64,000 nt of DNA, from contig CAICTM010000004.1 in the NCBI GenBank assembly GCA_903772945.1, positions 186,001 through 250,000 of the forward strand, read 5' to 3'. How positions within the stretch are numbered: position 1 is the stretch's first letter; every line of letters starts with the position of its first letter. Origin of the DNA: Seminavis robusta. Taxonomy: Eukaryota; Bacillariophyta; Bacillariophyceae; Naviculales; Naviculaceae. Position numbers and translations under genes: made by a program. The notes beneath the pieces were generated by a model, which was given only the letters and a program-made list of their open reading frames with translations, did not search any database and was not told where the DNA came from. Shown here piece by piece: positions 32,089 through 42,253 of the stretch.

Positions 32089-32892
32089 ATGAGATCCCAA
32101 CGCAACACCATCGACAATGCCGGCACGCACCAGATGAAAACGGAAAGCAAGGTTCACGCGTTCTTGGCCTCGCAGCGTCGCAATTGCGATGAAATGCAAC
32201 GAGCGGCGGCACGCGCCAAGGAACGACGCGATATGTTGGGCACTCAAAGGGACGCCGAGGAGAAGGCCGTCAACGCCTTGAAGGAGCAGCTTGACAAGGA
32301 CAAGGAACAGATCGACGGCAAAGCGGAAGAACGGTTGGAACGAAAGCGAATGGAGCACAAATTCCTCGAACGAGAGGTGAGTGGCTGACAGTAGAATCGA
32401 TTGAATCGTGAACGAGCTGGATGCGAAAAATCAAATTCTCCGTTCGCTCTTCTCACCAAAACGTTGATTCTATTCTATTCTATTCTATTCTATTCTATTC
32501 TATTGCAGTACGACTTTCAACATTCCGAGCTCGTCAACAAACGCCACAAGCTCGACAATATGAAAAAGATGTTGGAGGAGGATCGGAGCAATCGCGCTCT
32601 CAAGCTGTCCAAGGAGCAAGAAGCCGTTCGTGGTCTTCGCGAGTACGTGAACAATCAAATCCACCACAACCAGAAGAACCAAGCCAAGGCGCCGAAATTG
32701 GCCATGAAACTCATTCAATTTGAATTGAACGGCGAGTTTTCCGAGTGGGGTGTTTGGGCCAAGGTGTTGCAAGAAAAGGCCAAAGCGACGGCTCATGAGG
32801 TGACCAAAGCCCAGCGTAAAATCAAAGAGTCGCAAGCCATCGTGAATGGCTACGAGACACGCTTTGGTGGCGGAGACAATGACACGGCCTGA
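32089..32892 (+). CDS. Coiled-coil protein of unknown function
   Basis: Two exons, 32089-32376 and 32509-32892, joined in phase 0 (ERE-YDFQHSE); 223 residues. Most of the chain is charged heptad-rich helix: Lys/Glu/Arg-rich ~40-150, then LREYVNNQIHHNQKNQA and a C-terminal helix with KATAHEVTKAQRKIKESQ. No targeting peptide is seen. The 132-bp intron ends in a TATTC microsatellite directly before the acceptor. I do not recognise the family; a structural or cytoskeletal role is possible but not shown. Confidence 0.75.
32466..32504. repeat. (TATTC)n microsatellite at a 3' splice site
   Basis: About seven TATTC units end four bases before the CAG acceptor at 32506-32508, so the repeat occupies the polypyrimidine-tract position of the intron. 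Confidence 0.9.
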
Positions 32893-33340
32893 GTGCTGGA
32901 ATGTCGATGTGATGGAATAGAATTCCAGTCAAGTATGCTGCGGCGGTTGCTGTTCCAACCGCCCCTTTTTCTTCAGTGCTCTTTTGTTTCCACGGCTGCG
33001 GTATGCTGCAATCAGCACACGATATACGGTACATGTGGGACTTGGAAAACGCATACTCAAATGAAACGAGAAACTCTATTAGTTGTGATTTGTCTATGAA
33101 AGGTTGTTTCTCTTTTCCCTGCCAGCTCCTGGCTCTCTTGTTGTGAGCTTCTCTCTCACGACAAGAAGAGCCCTCAGCGTAGATTGGGCATTCGTTGTGC
33201 AGGTTGTTGCGTCCTTTGTACGCGACCGCCTCGAGCAGATTGTAGATTGAATCGAATCATTGGATGTGAGAAAAAGAAAAACCTTTCCATTGTCCTCTCC
33301 ACCCTGCTCTGGGGCCTTGCCTACTTGATGTGCTCTGTGT
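32893..33340. other. Intergenic, convergent 3' regions
   Basis: About 450 bp between convergent genes; nothing recognised. Confidence 0.4.
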
Positions 33341-34153
33341 TTATTGCCAGATTTCATTTTCTTTCAAAAAGCTCCTGGGTTTCTTCTTCTCGGCGGCTGC
33401 TGCTTCAGCCTTGTCCATGGATTCTTGGGCATACTTCAAGGCTTGTCGGACCCATGCTTTGCGTGCTCTGTTGTTCGTGTCGGGGTTCAAGGGCGGGAGT
33501 GCTTTTCGTTGCCATCGAACTGCTGCGCCCAAGTCTTGTTCTCTCAGGGCATTGAGCACACATGTGTGAATGACTTCGAAATGCCATGGTTTCACCGCCA
33601 AGGCAATCTCAGTCCATTGCTTGGATTCCGGCGTGTTGCCTTGAAAGTACTTGAGCGATGCCAAGCGACTGACCACTTCCGCCCAATGCACACCAAATTC
33701 ATCCAGCAACTCTCGTAGAATGGCTTCTTCTTTGAGGAGACCCGGCGAACACGCCATTTCCATTGCCTGCAAGGCTTCTCCCGCTTCCATGCCACGTTCT
33801 ACCATCCACAATCCCATGAGCTCTTCCACGGCATCGTCGCTGTCTTGCAGACTTTGGAGAAGTTCCATTTCCAACTCGCGACGATGGCGACTGCTTTCAG
33901 TCAATGGACGTGGAGTGTAGTCGTCCTTGTTGTGGGGCAAGGGCAGATCCGCATCGTCTCGTAGCAATCCTTTGGTTTGCATCAAAAACTCAAAATTGGC
34001 ACGAGCTTCCTCCAGGTTATTGAGTTCATCGTCTGTATGGGAGGCAGACAGAATTGTCGTCCTACCAGCCTTGCTGGTTGTGGACGGCTGAAGGACAAAA
34101 GCATCACATGCCGATGCGACCAATAACGGGAGTAGTAGCACAGATCGAAACAT
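33341..34153 (-). CDS. Plastid-targeted TPR-like protein
   Basis: Single exon, 270 residues. MFRSVLLLPLLVASACDAFVLQPS is a signal peptide ending in an Ala-x-Ala-Phe-like motif (DAF) followed by a Ser/Thr-rich basic stretch. This is the bipartite leader that takes proteins into four-membrane diatom plastids. The mature part has paired helices (~150-245) with a TPR-like look: ASLKYFQGNTPESKQWTEIALAVKP, then VLNALREQDLGAAVRWQRKALPP. The tail is Lys/Ala-rich. No catalytic motif is seen; a chaperone or assembly role is only inference. Confidence 0.7.
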   Translation of the reverse strand: MFRSVLLLPLLVASACDAFVLQPSTTSKAGRTTILSASHTDDELNNLEEARANFEFLMQTKGLLRDDADLPLPHNKDDYTPRPLTESSRHRRELEMELLQSLQDSDDAVEELMGLWMVERGMEAGEALQAMEMACSPGLLKEEAILRELLDEFGVHWAEVVSRLASLKYFQGNTPESKQWTEIALAVKPWHFEVIHTCVLNALREQDLGAAVRWQRKALPPLNPDTNNRARKAWVRQALKYAQESMDKAEAAAAEKKKPRSFLKENEIWQ

Positions 34154-34278
34154 TGTTATGGTGAGGCTTTTTTATTGATGGCTCCTTTTCGGAGGGGCGA
34201 AAATAAAATTTTATGGCTAAAGTGATGGATGTGTTGAAGTTGCTTTCTTTCTCGGAAGAACCCCTTCTCCAGCTGATC

Positions 34279-34286
34279 GTATAAAA
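34279..34286 (+). promoter_or_regulatory. TATA-box candidate
   Basis: TATAAAAG lies about 85 bp upstream of the small secreted-peptide start at 34364. Confidence 0.4.
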
Positions 34287-34363
34287 GTTGGGAAGGAGGA
34301 AAGAAGAGCTGAAGAAGAAGTGCGCAGGTTTCTTGTTTGTCTGGTCCCAGACCTTCCATCAAG

Positions 34364-34552
34364 ATGTTGCTTCTTGCGTTTGTTTCTCTTTGCTTCGCAC
34401 TTTTTGGACCTTTTCTTCAAGCCGTGCCCATCATTTGCAGGATGGATGATGGATCTGTTCCGTTACGACTGGGGAAACATGGTGTCAGAAGACAAAGATC
34501 AAATGGAAAACAACAGATGGTTTGGCTTGGAGAGAACAAACATGGGCAATGA
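34364..34552 (+). CDS. Possible small secreted peptide, 62 residues
   Basis: The start MLLLAFVSLCFALFGPFLQA is a strong signal peptide. The mature part (~42 residues, VPIICRMDDGS... ending GENKHGQ) is basic and has a single Cys. A TATA-like box sits about 85 bp upstream. Such short frames can be chance, so this is a candidate only. Confidence 0.35.
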   Translation: MLLLAFVSLCFALFGPFLQAVPIICRMDDGSVPLRLGKHGVRRQRSNGKQQMVWLGENKHGQ

Positions 34553-34754
34553 ACAGCTTGCGGCGAACAAAGAGAACAATGACGGGCACTGTGGACTCAC
34601 TCAGTCAATCCAACTTTAGTTCCACGCCACGCCACACCGTTAGAAGAGCTTCCACGCTGCATTGTGCTCGGCAAATAAGGGGTACTCTAGTACTAGCTAG
34701 CTAGTAGCAGGTACAATATCACGGTACGACTGTACCAGTACCTGTGCTGTACGC

Positions 34755-35081
34755 GTGTTGCGTACCGCTACCGATACTGTCTTAGAACCAGTAGCAGTAG
34801 CAGTACCGGTACCAGTTAGGAAAAGAATACCCACCCTTACCAAGCCTTTTTTCAAATACAAAATCAGGCAATCTCTACTTTCAATGGGCGCACAAGAAGT
34901 TCTGGAGTGGGCTCCTAGGTTATGCTTCCGAGAGAATGGGCGGTTGGAACTTCTTCAGTGGACTCACAAAAAGGGCTGCCTATTGAATCAAGGTACTGAC
35001 CTTGTTCCTGCTTGGAGTGGACACGATAACATGCAACGATGCAGCCCATTAGAAATTCCGTGGGATGGCCAGAGCAGTTGA
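34755..35081 (+). pseudogene. Ankyrin-repeat gene fragment
   Basis: The C-terminal half of this frame reads AQEVLEWAPRLCFRENGRLE and then LLQWTHKKGCLLNQ. This resembles the 'GHLEvLqWareNGCpWde' ankyrin repeat common in stramenopile gene families. Only about one and a half repeats remain, without a proper start, so it is probably a leftover of a larger gene. The upstream part of the frame lies in GTACC-rich repeat DNA. Confidence 0.4.
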
Positions 35082-35463
35082 ATGGGGGCAGGCGGGGAAT
35101 TCGTGAAATTTGCTGGTTGGAATGACTTCTCGTGGGCACATACATCTACTCAGGTGCCCAAAGTAGGTTGAATGAATCGGATGAAAGTGACTTTGATCAC
35201 TACATGTAGTATTATTTCTCTATTTTGGTTGCTTGGCCAGATCATTGTAGCGCTTTCGCTGGTTGCTCTGCTATGATCAAAGTTTTGACTTCATCTTTGT
35301 GCAATGGTGGCACTTGTTTTTGCAATAAGAAAGTTGGATGGATCCATGATGCCATGAAAGTAACCGGCTTCAGTTCTCGTTGTTTCCCACTGTGCCCGAC
35401 CAGCATATGGTTAGCACACCGTAATGTGGGTTTTGCCAGAGGCCAACCCGCCAATCACCTTCG
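35082..35463. other. Intergenic, nothing recognised
   Basis: About 380 bp downstream of the type-II membrane protein gene; overlapping frames on both strands lack support. Confidence 0.4.
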
Positions 35464-36285
35464 TCAGACCTCGCTAAAGATGCTGTCGGGACCGACAATG
35501 TTCCAACACAACTCCCTGGCAGAATTGCAAATGTGATTCACAGCACAGGAAGGAGGTTTGGCATATTTGGAAAACACAGTGCCATGTTCCAACCTTTTAT
35601 AAAAAGTGCTGCTTTCTAGAGTAATACTTGCGTCGCTTTCATTGGTGGAGTTTGTGTGAGCGTTTTCCTTCCGAGCAAGGATTGCCACTTCATCCCAGAG
35701 ACAATCAAAGGTCGGATCGGCAAAACAGAGACATAGATCATCATGGTAGGCGCCGCCCTGATAGTGGATCCCGTATTTGGTGTCGGGGCTGTGTACATCA
35801 CACATGTGAATGCATTCCGGGAGAGTAATGGTACGGCGATGGCCACCTGCGGCGTGTTGTCGAAAGGTTTCGGCAACCAACTTGTTATTTTCTGGAACGG
35901 GTATCCCCTCCAAGACGGGCCATGAATTGTACCGGTCCGTGCTGCTGGTTCGAGACGTGGAACTGGTGGTGGATCCACCCAAAAGTGCGACCGAGACGAG
36001 TGCCAGCCAAATCATGCATCTCCAACGAAGATAACGAGCCCAGAAAGCTTCCTGTGAATTCTGCCGTACCACCACAATGGTTCTTTGAAGAGGAGGTGGT
36101 GGACGAATGGATCCTGGAATTGCCGTGGCCTGGACGGGTTTGTTCTCTTGGCCGAGTGCCGCAGCCACTACGGCAATCGGAAGATCCTCATTCGTTCCAT
36201 CGTCCAGTGTCGCCGATGGAATAGCTTGATAGGAAGCATACTCCGTGTTGCCATTTCGGGTGGGGTTGAGAGGAACTTGAGACAT
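35464..36285 (-). CDS. Type II membrane protein, Cys-rich lumenal domain
   Basis: Single exon, 273 residues. A Pro/Ala-rich cytosolic part (~1-85) is followed by RYLRWR and one membrane helix (CMIWLALVSVALLGG, ~90-105), then a Ser/Thr linker and a Cys-rich domain (LPECIHMCDVH, DDLCLCFADPTFDCLWDE, and a C-terminal pair in CAVNHICNS...LCW). The spacing of Cys suggests disulfides outside the cytosol. I do not recognise the family. It is divergent from the 36528 gene, with about 240 bp between them. Confidence 0.65.
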   Translation of the reverse strand: MSQVPLNPTRNGNTEYASYQAIPSATLDDGTNEDLPIAVVAAALGQENKPVQATAIPGSIRPPPPLQRTIVVVRQNSQEAFWARYLRWRCMIWLALVSVALLGGSTTSSTSRTSSTDRYNSWPVLEGIPVPENNKLVAETFRQHAAGGHRRTITLPECIHMCDVHSPDTKYGIHYQGGAYHDDLCLCFADPTFDCLWDEVAILARKENAHTNSTNESDASITLESSTFYKRLEHGTVFSKYAKPPSCAVNHICNSARELCWNIVGPDSIFSEV

Positions 36286-36527
36286 GTTGAGAGTCGTTGT
36301 GGTGTTCCTATACGTAAATTACGATTGACACAGCAACTTGGTCCTTCACGAAAAAGATACCCCTCAAAAAATGAAGGAGCGTGTCCATCAAACATCAAAA
36401 ACACATAACGCAGCAGAGCCGAATGCTTGAAAAGCCTTCAAAATCAGCGTCGTATATTCGGCCCCAAAAAAGTCAGCGTTGACACCCTCCGCAGATATCT
36501 CCTCTCCTTCGTGCCAAAGCCAAGACA

Positions 36528-36989
36528 ATGACAACCTCACAAGCCTTGCACAATCACCTGGTGTCACTATCACGAAAGAAGGCCCATCCACGAAAGCACG
36601 GCGGGAAGAAGCCTGCTCGAGTGGTGGATTTGGTCAAGGTAGTGTTGAGATGCGCACCCACTTCGAAGCACCACAGTACCACCGTGCGACCAGCAACGGA
36701 GGAAAGTACACCTACACCATCGCATCAAGATTCATTTTACCCTCAACTTCATCAACAATTGACCCAAGAAATCCAAGAGATTCAAGAAAAACGAGTGCAA
36801 GTACGACAAAGACAGGTGGAATTTTGGGGACTCTACAAGTACGCTTTGGAAAAGGTCTCCAATCTGAGTGATTTGAGAGATGCCCCAGACGCCATTTTAC
36901 CAGGAAACTTCCCAGACGCACCCAAAAAGATCAAGCCAAGCAGCAGCAAATCGGAGGATAAGCCTGCGGCAGAAGAGACTAATATTTGA
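36528..36989 (+). CDS. Small helical protein of unknown function
   Basis: Single exon, 153 residues. A basic N-terminus (SRKKAHPRKHGGKKPARVVD) is followed by a Gln/Glu coiled-coil (LTQEIQEIQEKRVQVRQRQV) and a short patterned segment, FWGLYKYALEKVSNLSDL, before a Lys/Ser tail. No known motif. The divergent arrangement and ordered amphipathic helix suggest a real gene. Confidence 0.55.
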   Translation: MTTSQALHNHLVSLSRKKAHPRKHGGKKPARVVDLVKVVLRCAPTSKHHSTTVRPATEESTPTPSHQDSFYPQLHQQLTQEIQEIQEKRVQVRQRQVEFWGLYKYALEKVSNLSDLRDAPDAILPGNFPDAPKKIKPSSSKSEDKPAAEETNI

Positions 36990-37359
36990 ACCGGGCATTT
37001 ATCTGATTTTAGATAGCTTCCATAATCTGGAGCCAGCTGTCTAGCAATGCAAAGTTTTTATCGCTAGTGAATACAGAAAACCAGCGTATCGTAGACAGAA
37101 AAGTTGCACGAAATATGGTTCTAATATTGTTATGTATCTAATAAGCTAGTTGGTCGATACGCTTGCAGGATAGGCACCTGTAACCTTTTGGTGTGCCGTG
37201 GATCGACAGCGAACTGAAGTTGTGATAATATATATGAAGATTGTCTGCACTTGGCCAGAAAGAAGAAAAGGTGAAGCGGCTTGAACGTGGTCTCATCTTC
37301 TGTCTTTTTTTAACATACATGTCTCGTCAAGAAACTTTTCCCATCGTTCATCCATCCTA
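36990..37359. other. Intergenic, convergent 3' regions
   Basis: 370 bp, AT-rich; nothing recognised. Confidence 0.4.
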
Positions 37360-39039
37360 CTACAATGACTTTTCCTTGAAGATCTGCAATTCTTGTTTGC
37401 GCATCATTCGGCGAATCTGACGCCATGTCGAAGGATTGAACAGACAAGATCCATGATCAATACCCTCACCCTCCCAATAGATCACGTCAATCTTTTGTCT
37501 GTTCGCACTCTCCCCCAGCGACCCTGTCGATGACGCGTTGGATGGATGGGATGACAGAGGCGTCGTTGTTGGAATACTACTCTTGTCTTGCTTTCTTAAA
37601 TGCTTCATGCACCGGGGCACATTGGGAGTGTTGCCATTGTAGATATCCAAATGTGCCTTGATTTTCTGAGCATTGCAAATCTCATCGGTATCCGAGAGGC
37701 ACACGACCAGCTTGCAGTGATCGGGAATATCCTCCAAGAATAATTCTCCATTGTACCAGGCAAATTGCCGCCGCAAAAAATGCTCGATAAAGAGTTCGTT
37801 CATGACCCAACTGGCGGCGCCGGGTTCCATGACACTGTCGTGCAATTTGGTATCGCGATGATGACTGCGGCCGTACACAAAGTTGGTAATCACGTCGGGA
37901 TCACTCAAGCAAATGGCGACGGGATCAATCATGATCATTTGACGGACACGGTGTGCTTGCGTCGAGTGTAAAATGTAGGTTTCCAGGCACGTTCCAAAGG
38001 AATGTCCCGACAGAGATACCTCGGCGGTTGGACCCAAGTGCTTATCGACAGCTTCCCAGACACCATCGCAGGTTTCTTGTTCTGTGGGAGCGTGATTGGT
38101 CAAATTAAAGGCCACGGCGGGGTTCTGAAACAAAAAGATGGGTCGATCAATGTTCCCTTTTTCATCGGTGGCGAGGCCTTCGACGGCACCCAGTCCACCT
38201 GTAATCATGGGAACGTAAAAGGTTTCCCCCGCGGGAGCAATGCCATGAAAAAAGACAAATGGAAGTGGTTGCAGTTGTTGTTCGGATGGTCGCGGCGCGG
38301 GTCGATACCAATAACCAAGCCCCGTCGATGTCGTGTAATGGGAGAATCCTTGCCAGTACAAGAGCCCCGCCATGAATATTTGGCAAATATAGTTCATGAG
38401 ATAAACGAACAATGGCCGGTATCGGATATCTACGTCTTCGACGGTCATTTGGACCGGAATCAATCGTTGTTTGGTTTTTGGGCCCGGCTCCATATTATAG
38501 GTTTCCTTGATCATGGCATACATTTTGGCCAGCTCTCGTTGTTGCCATTCCTCGGTCAAATCGCTGGCTTTGCATTGGAAGAACCCCCAAGCAATGAGAC
38601 TATCAATGTCCGCTTTGCAGGGCAGTCCCGTCTCTTTGATGCATGCCAATTCTTCTTCCGCGTCATAGTCCTCTCGATCGCCTCCATGAAAGAACCAGTT
38701 TCGAATAAACTCGGCAAAGTAGGGCTTTTTGTCGATATCGAGGGCTTCACACAGAACTTCTTGCCTACGAAGCATTCGTTCAAAGAGCTTGTGTCTGATA
38801 TTGGGATCTTCAAACTTTCGGATAATGGGATGGTCTTTGGGTTTGTTGAGTTCTGGTAGGCGCACTTTGTAGACCCACAACACAAAGACAAGTTCCGATA
38901 AAAGATACCCTCCCAACAACAGACCCATCCACACCCAAATACTGGGAAGAGACCGGTACTCATCGTCAAAGAGAAAGAAGGTTCCATCCATACCAAAGGG
39001 AAGCAGATTGGAAATGCTTGAAAGCATAGAGTCACTCAT
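37360..39039 (-). CDS. Membrane-anchored alpha/beta hydrolase
   Basis: Single exon, 559 residues. An N-terminal membrane helix (IWVWMGLLLGGYLLSELVFVLWV, ~34-56) leads into a helical region and a second hydrophobic stretch near 215-235. The hydrolase fold begins at PLPFVFFHGIAPAG (oxyanion loop). The nucleophile elbow is SGHSFGT at ~346, an acid candidate is in CLSDTDE at ~455, and the His is in GIDHGSCLF at ~528. It looks like the fungal/algal hydrolases that have a large N-terminal membrane domain. The substrate is unknown, perhaps a lipid, given the membrane anchor. A Ser/Thr-rich loop at ~485-510 separates acid and His. Confidence 0.75.
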   Translation of the reverse strand: MSDSMLSSISNLLPFGMDGTFFLFDDEYRSLPSIWVWMGLLLGGYLLSELVFVLWVYKVRLPELNKPKDHPIIRKFEDPNIRHKLFERMLRRQEVLCEALDIDKKPYFAEFIRNWFFHGGDREDYDAEEELACIKETGLPCKADIDSLIAWGFFQCKASDLTEEWQQRELAKMYAMIKETYNMEPGPKTKQRLIPVQMTVEDVDIRYRPLFVYLMNYICQIFMAGLLYWQGFSHYTTSTGLGYWYRPAPRPSEQQLQPLPFVFFHGIAPAGETFYVPMITGGLGAVEGLATDEKGNIDRPIFLFQNPAVAFNLTNHAPTEQETCDGVWEAVDKHLGPTAEVSLSGHSFGTCLETYILHSTQAHRVRQMIMIDPVAICLSDPDVITNFVYGRSHHRDTKLHDSVMEPGAASWVMNELFIEHFLRRQFAWYNGELFLEDIPDHCKLVVCLSDTDEICNAQKIKAHLDIYNGNTPNVPRCMKHLRKQDKSSIPTTTPLSSHPSNASSTGSLGESANRQKIDVIYWEGEGIDHGSCLFNPSTWRQIRRMMRKQELQIFKEKSL

Positions 39040-40172
39040 GGTAACACGACGTCAATGGGGTATCCAACTGAACAAGTCCGGTACTAGTACAATGACGATC
39101 GAGCCCTCAGATTTCAACTACCGGTATTCCCGGGCCTCAAAGCTATAAGGCGCTGTGTTTCGACCTATCTGATAATGCAGCCTTGAAGCTCCAATGACCA
39201 ACTCACACAACTATTATTAGACGTACTTTGTAACAAACTGGGTGGCAACGGTAGACAATAAGAAAAGGCAATGCTGGATCCGAAGCCGAATTTGTGAGGG
39301 CCGTTGTTTTACTGGCAGTTTGCTCAATTGACTGGAGGGTTGAATGACGATTGGCCGAGGAATTTGGCCGGCTCATTGGACGATTAAAGACACACGCAGG
39401 CGTCCATCTGGTGGGAGTGGTACCAGTGTACCAGTATCCGGGATCAGACAGGAGCTTTGACATTTTCTTGCAGGATCGCTTCGAGATGGCTGCTACCTCG
39501 TAGATGGTAGGTGACGCAGTGAGCTTGCTTGCGAGTAGATAGCTAGCTAGAGCTCGTTCTGGTGATGACTGGGCAGTGGATAAAAGACGGAGCTCCAATG
39601 GCTGGTTCGATCAGATCATCGAAACACATACATGCCGGTATGAAGCAAGGATATCAGCAAGATATCCCCGCCCGATGCAAGCAAAAGTAATCTCTTTCTT
39701 GTCCTCAAGACTTTCATGATCACCTCTTTGAGTTTGGCATGCATTCAAAGGGAATGATTCGATTCAATCGAAAAAGTCGTCAATATTCAAACTAGCACCA
39801 AGTCAATCAATTCATTGCACATCAAACTACAAGAGATACTCAAGATCATGGGGCATTCATTGGACAAAGACAACAATCTCTAGCTAGCTAGAAACGGTAG
39901 GTACCGGTACCGGTACGGTAACCGGTACATTTTTCGGTACCGGTACGATGTAGGGGTTCCGGCACGGTGGACCGCACCGAAGGCCAGATTTGATGTTTAA
40001 AATATCTTTTCATTTTCAAAATGCTTCCAATTTTAGCACGCTTTGAAATTTGCTCTGGAACCTTTTCAAGCTCACTTTTTCTTGGAAAACCACCATTGAT
40101 TCAACCTGCCCTTTTGCAAGCCTACTCAAGCTAGTACTTTTACGCTGCACGTATCTCTTCAATTCATTTACC
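39040..40172. other. Intergenic, GGTACC/ACCGGT palindrome-rich
   Basis: About 1.1 kb. The segment 39898-39950 is an almost unbroken chain of GGTACCGGTACC-like units, preceded by CTAGCTAGCTAG at 39882. Nothing coding was seen. The last ~200 bp must be the promoter of the first SLC10-like gene. Confidence 0.5.
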
Positions 40173-41539
40173 ATGACAACTAGTACGGAAATCCTTGCTG
40201 CGATTTCGGGAAACGTCTTGCTGTTTGCGCTTGTGTATGGAATGTCGGCGACGGTGGATATTGATAATCTTCGGGAACAGCTGGGAAACCGGAATGCATT
40301 GATGACGGGGGTGTTCTGTCAGTTCTTTCTCCTTCCTGCGTTGGGCTTCATCGTAGTCAAAGCATTCCGTCTTCAGCACACCTTGGGAATCCCCTTGCTT
40401 GTTGTGACGAGTTCTCCTGGTGGTAGCTATTCGAATTGGTAAGTCGTAATCGTCTCTAAAACGTACCAAGCTACCTAATCCAGAATCGATCTTCCCGCTC
40501 ACCCTCTCCTCGACCCATTCATATCTTGTTTAGGTGGTGTTCAATATTCAATGCCGACCTTGCTTTGAGTGTGACCATGACGGCTGTTAGTACAATCCTC
40601 TCCGTCATTTTCCTGCCCCTCAACCTGGCCCTATATACACGGTTTTCGTTCGACGACGATGTTATAGGCAACATTGACTGGGTTGCTCTCTTTCTTTCTA
40701 TCTCTGTGGTTGTTGCCGCTATTTTCCTTGGATTGTTGTCTTCTTACATGATCCGTACCATTGTCTTTCGAAGAGGAGCTAATATCGTAAGCTGGCGCTA
40801 GTCCATGCCTGCGTACGTGAAATCTTTGGCAGCACCAATCTCACTTCTCTTTCCACTCTTCCTGTTTGAATGTACTGTAGCTCGGAAATGTCGCTGGAGT
40901 CGGCCTTATGCTCTTCTCGGCAACCGTCGCCAATACAGGAGAAGGAGACTCCAAGATTTGGGAACGACACTGGAGCTTTTACGTCGCTGTTAGCCTTCCC
41001 TGTGCCCTTGGACTCTTGATCGCCAACATCATTGCCTATGTTCGAAAGCTCAAGCCCGCAGAGCGTGTGACTGTCGCCATTGAGTGTTGCTACCAGGTAG
41101 GATGGAGGAGGAGGAACGACCCCAGCATGGCCAACTTCTTAGTCTCACCGAACTCCTCTGCTTCTTTTCTTCACTCGTTCAGAATGTTGGTTTGAGCTCG
41201 AGTCTCGCCTTGACCATGTTTAGCGGCACCGAATTGAATGAAGCCATGGGTGTCCCCTTTTTCTTTGCGGTTTCAGAGATTGTCTTTATCAGCACGTATT
41301 GCCTGGTTGCCTGGAAGCTCGGTTGGACCAAAGCGCCCAAGGATGCCAATCTATGCGCGGTAATTTGCCGAAGCTACGAAGTCACTAATCAGAAGAAGCA
41401 AGTTTCCTCTCCGAGATCAGTATCATCGAAGACCAATGACGCTGTTACTACACTGTCTGTTGACGACTCCAGTTCTTTGGATTTGGACCAAGTCAAGACT
41501 AAGCCAGCAAAGGACGGAAATGTGGAAGTCAGTGTATAG
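40173..41539 (+). CDS. SLC10/BASS-like sodium-coupled transporter, copy 1
   Basis: Four exons: 40173-40438, 40534-40786, 40881-41096 and 41183-41539; 363 residues. It belongs to the bile acid:sodium symporter superfamily (NTCP/ASBT-like), with about nine membrane helices. Key motifs in order: GMSATVDID, TSSPGGSYSNWWCSIFNADLAL (the PGG-x-x-SN discontinuous-helix motif), and AIECCYQNVG (the E...QN sodium/substrate site). The C-terminal tail of ~70 residues is hydrophilic and Ser-rich. Intron phases are 2, 0 and 0. The substrate is not known: bile acids are absent in algae, so an organic anion or keto-acid is more likely. It is the first of four relatives in this window. Confidence 0.85.
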
Positions 41540-42094
41540 ACATCACGCGCATGAAGAAACGGCGGACGCAGAAGCACTCTGGTATCTGTACATTATGTTT
41601 TGTAAATAATAGCAACAAGCAAATCGCAGAAGTCTTTCTTTATTTGACTCGCTACTTCATCTATTTAGATACACCATGATCGAGGTTTGCGTATGCTGTT
41701 GCTAGTAGTTCTGTCACAATGAAGCTGCCTCCCCGCCTGGTCAATCTACGAACGCTGGAAACGAGGGTCTCTATGCATATCCTCCGGGAAAAGCGTTCAG
41801 TGATGGCAAAGACCTGCTGTCTATAATATCATTTATTTACTGCAGCTACAACTAGATTTGAGGCGGGAACCCATGTGCATTGGCCCACTTGTGCGGCAAG
41901 TTTTGTCGATCCCACGGACAGCTCTTGATGCATCCCCATTGGCTTCCACACAAGACCAGACTGGGGGTTCATTGGCTTCATGGTCTGTTTTCAGGAATTA
42001 GATCTGCCTTTGTGGGTACGGTACGCTGTACCAGTACTAGTACTGCACCAGGTGCGCCTTACCGGTACAGTCGTACCGTACCGTTACGAGTTGC
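41540..42094. other. Intergenic, palindrome-rich end
   Basis: 555 bp; 42017-42082 is dense in GTACCAGTAC/ACCGGTAC motifs. Nothing else was seen. Confidence 0.45.
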
Positions 42095-42253
42095 TTGATT
42101 TCCGGGTCCGACCGAGCGTGGAAGAGTAAGAAACGTGGAAACGGTGGTCGAAGTCGACGAACAACCAAAACACAACGGCACAGCAACTCGAAACCGAAAG
42201 ACTTACACTCGTCGGTTCAAAAGCAATTTTACTTTGAGAATGAATCAGCAATC

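Noticed and set aside
35225-35536. Overlapping Cys-rich frames on both strands
   Set aside because: No motif; region downstream of a terminated gene.
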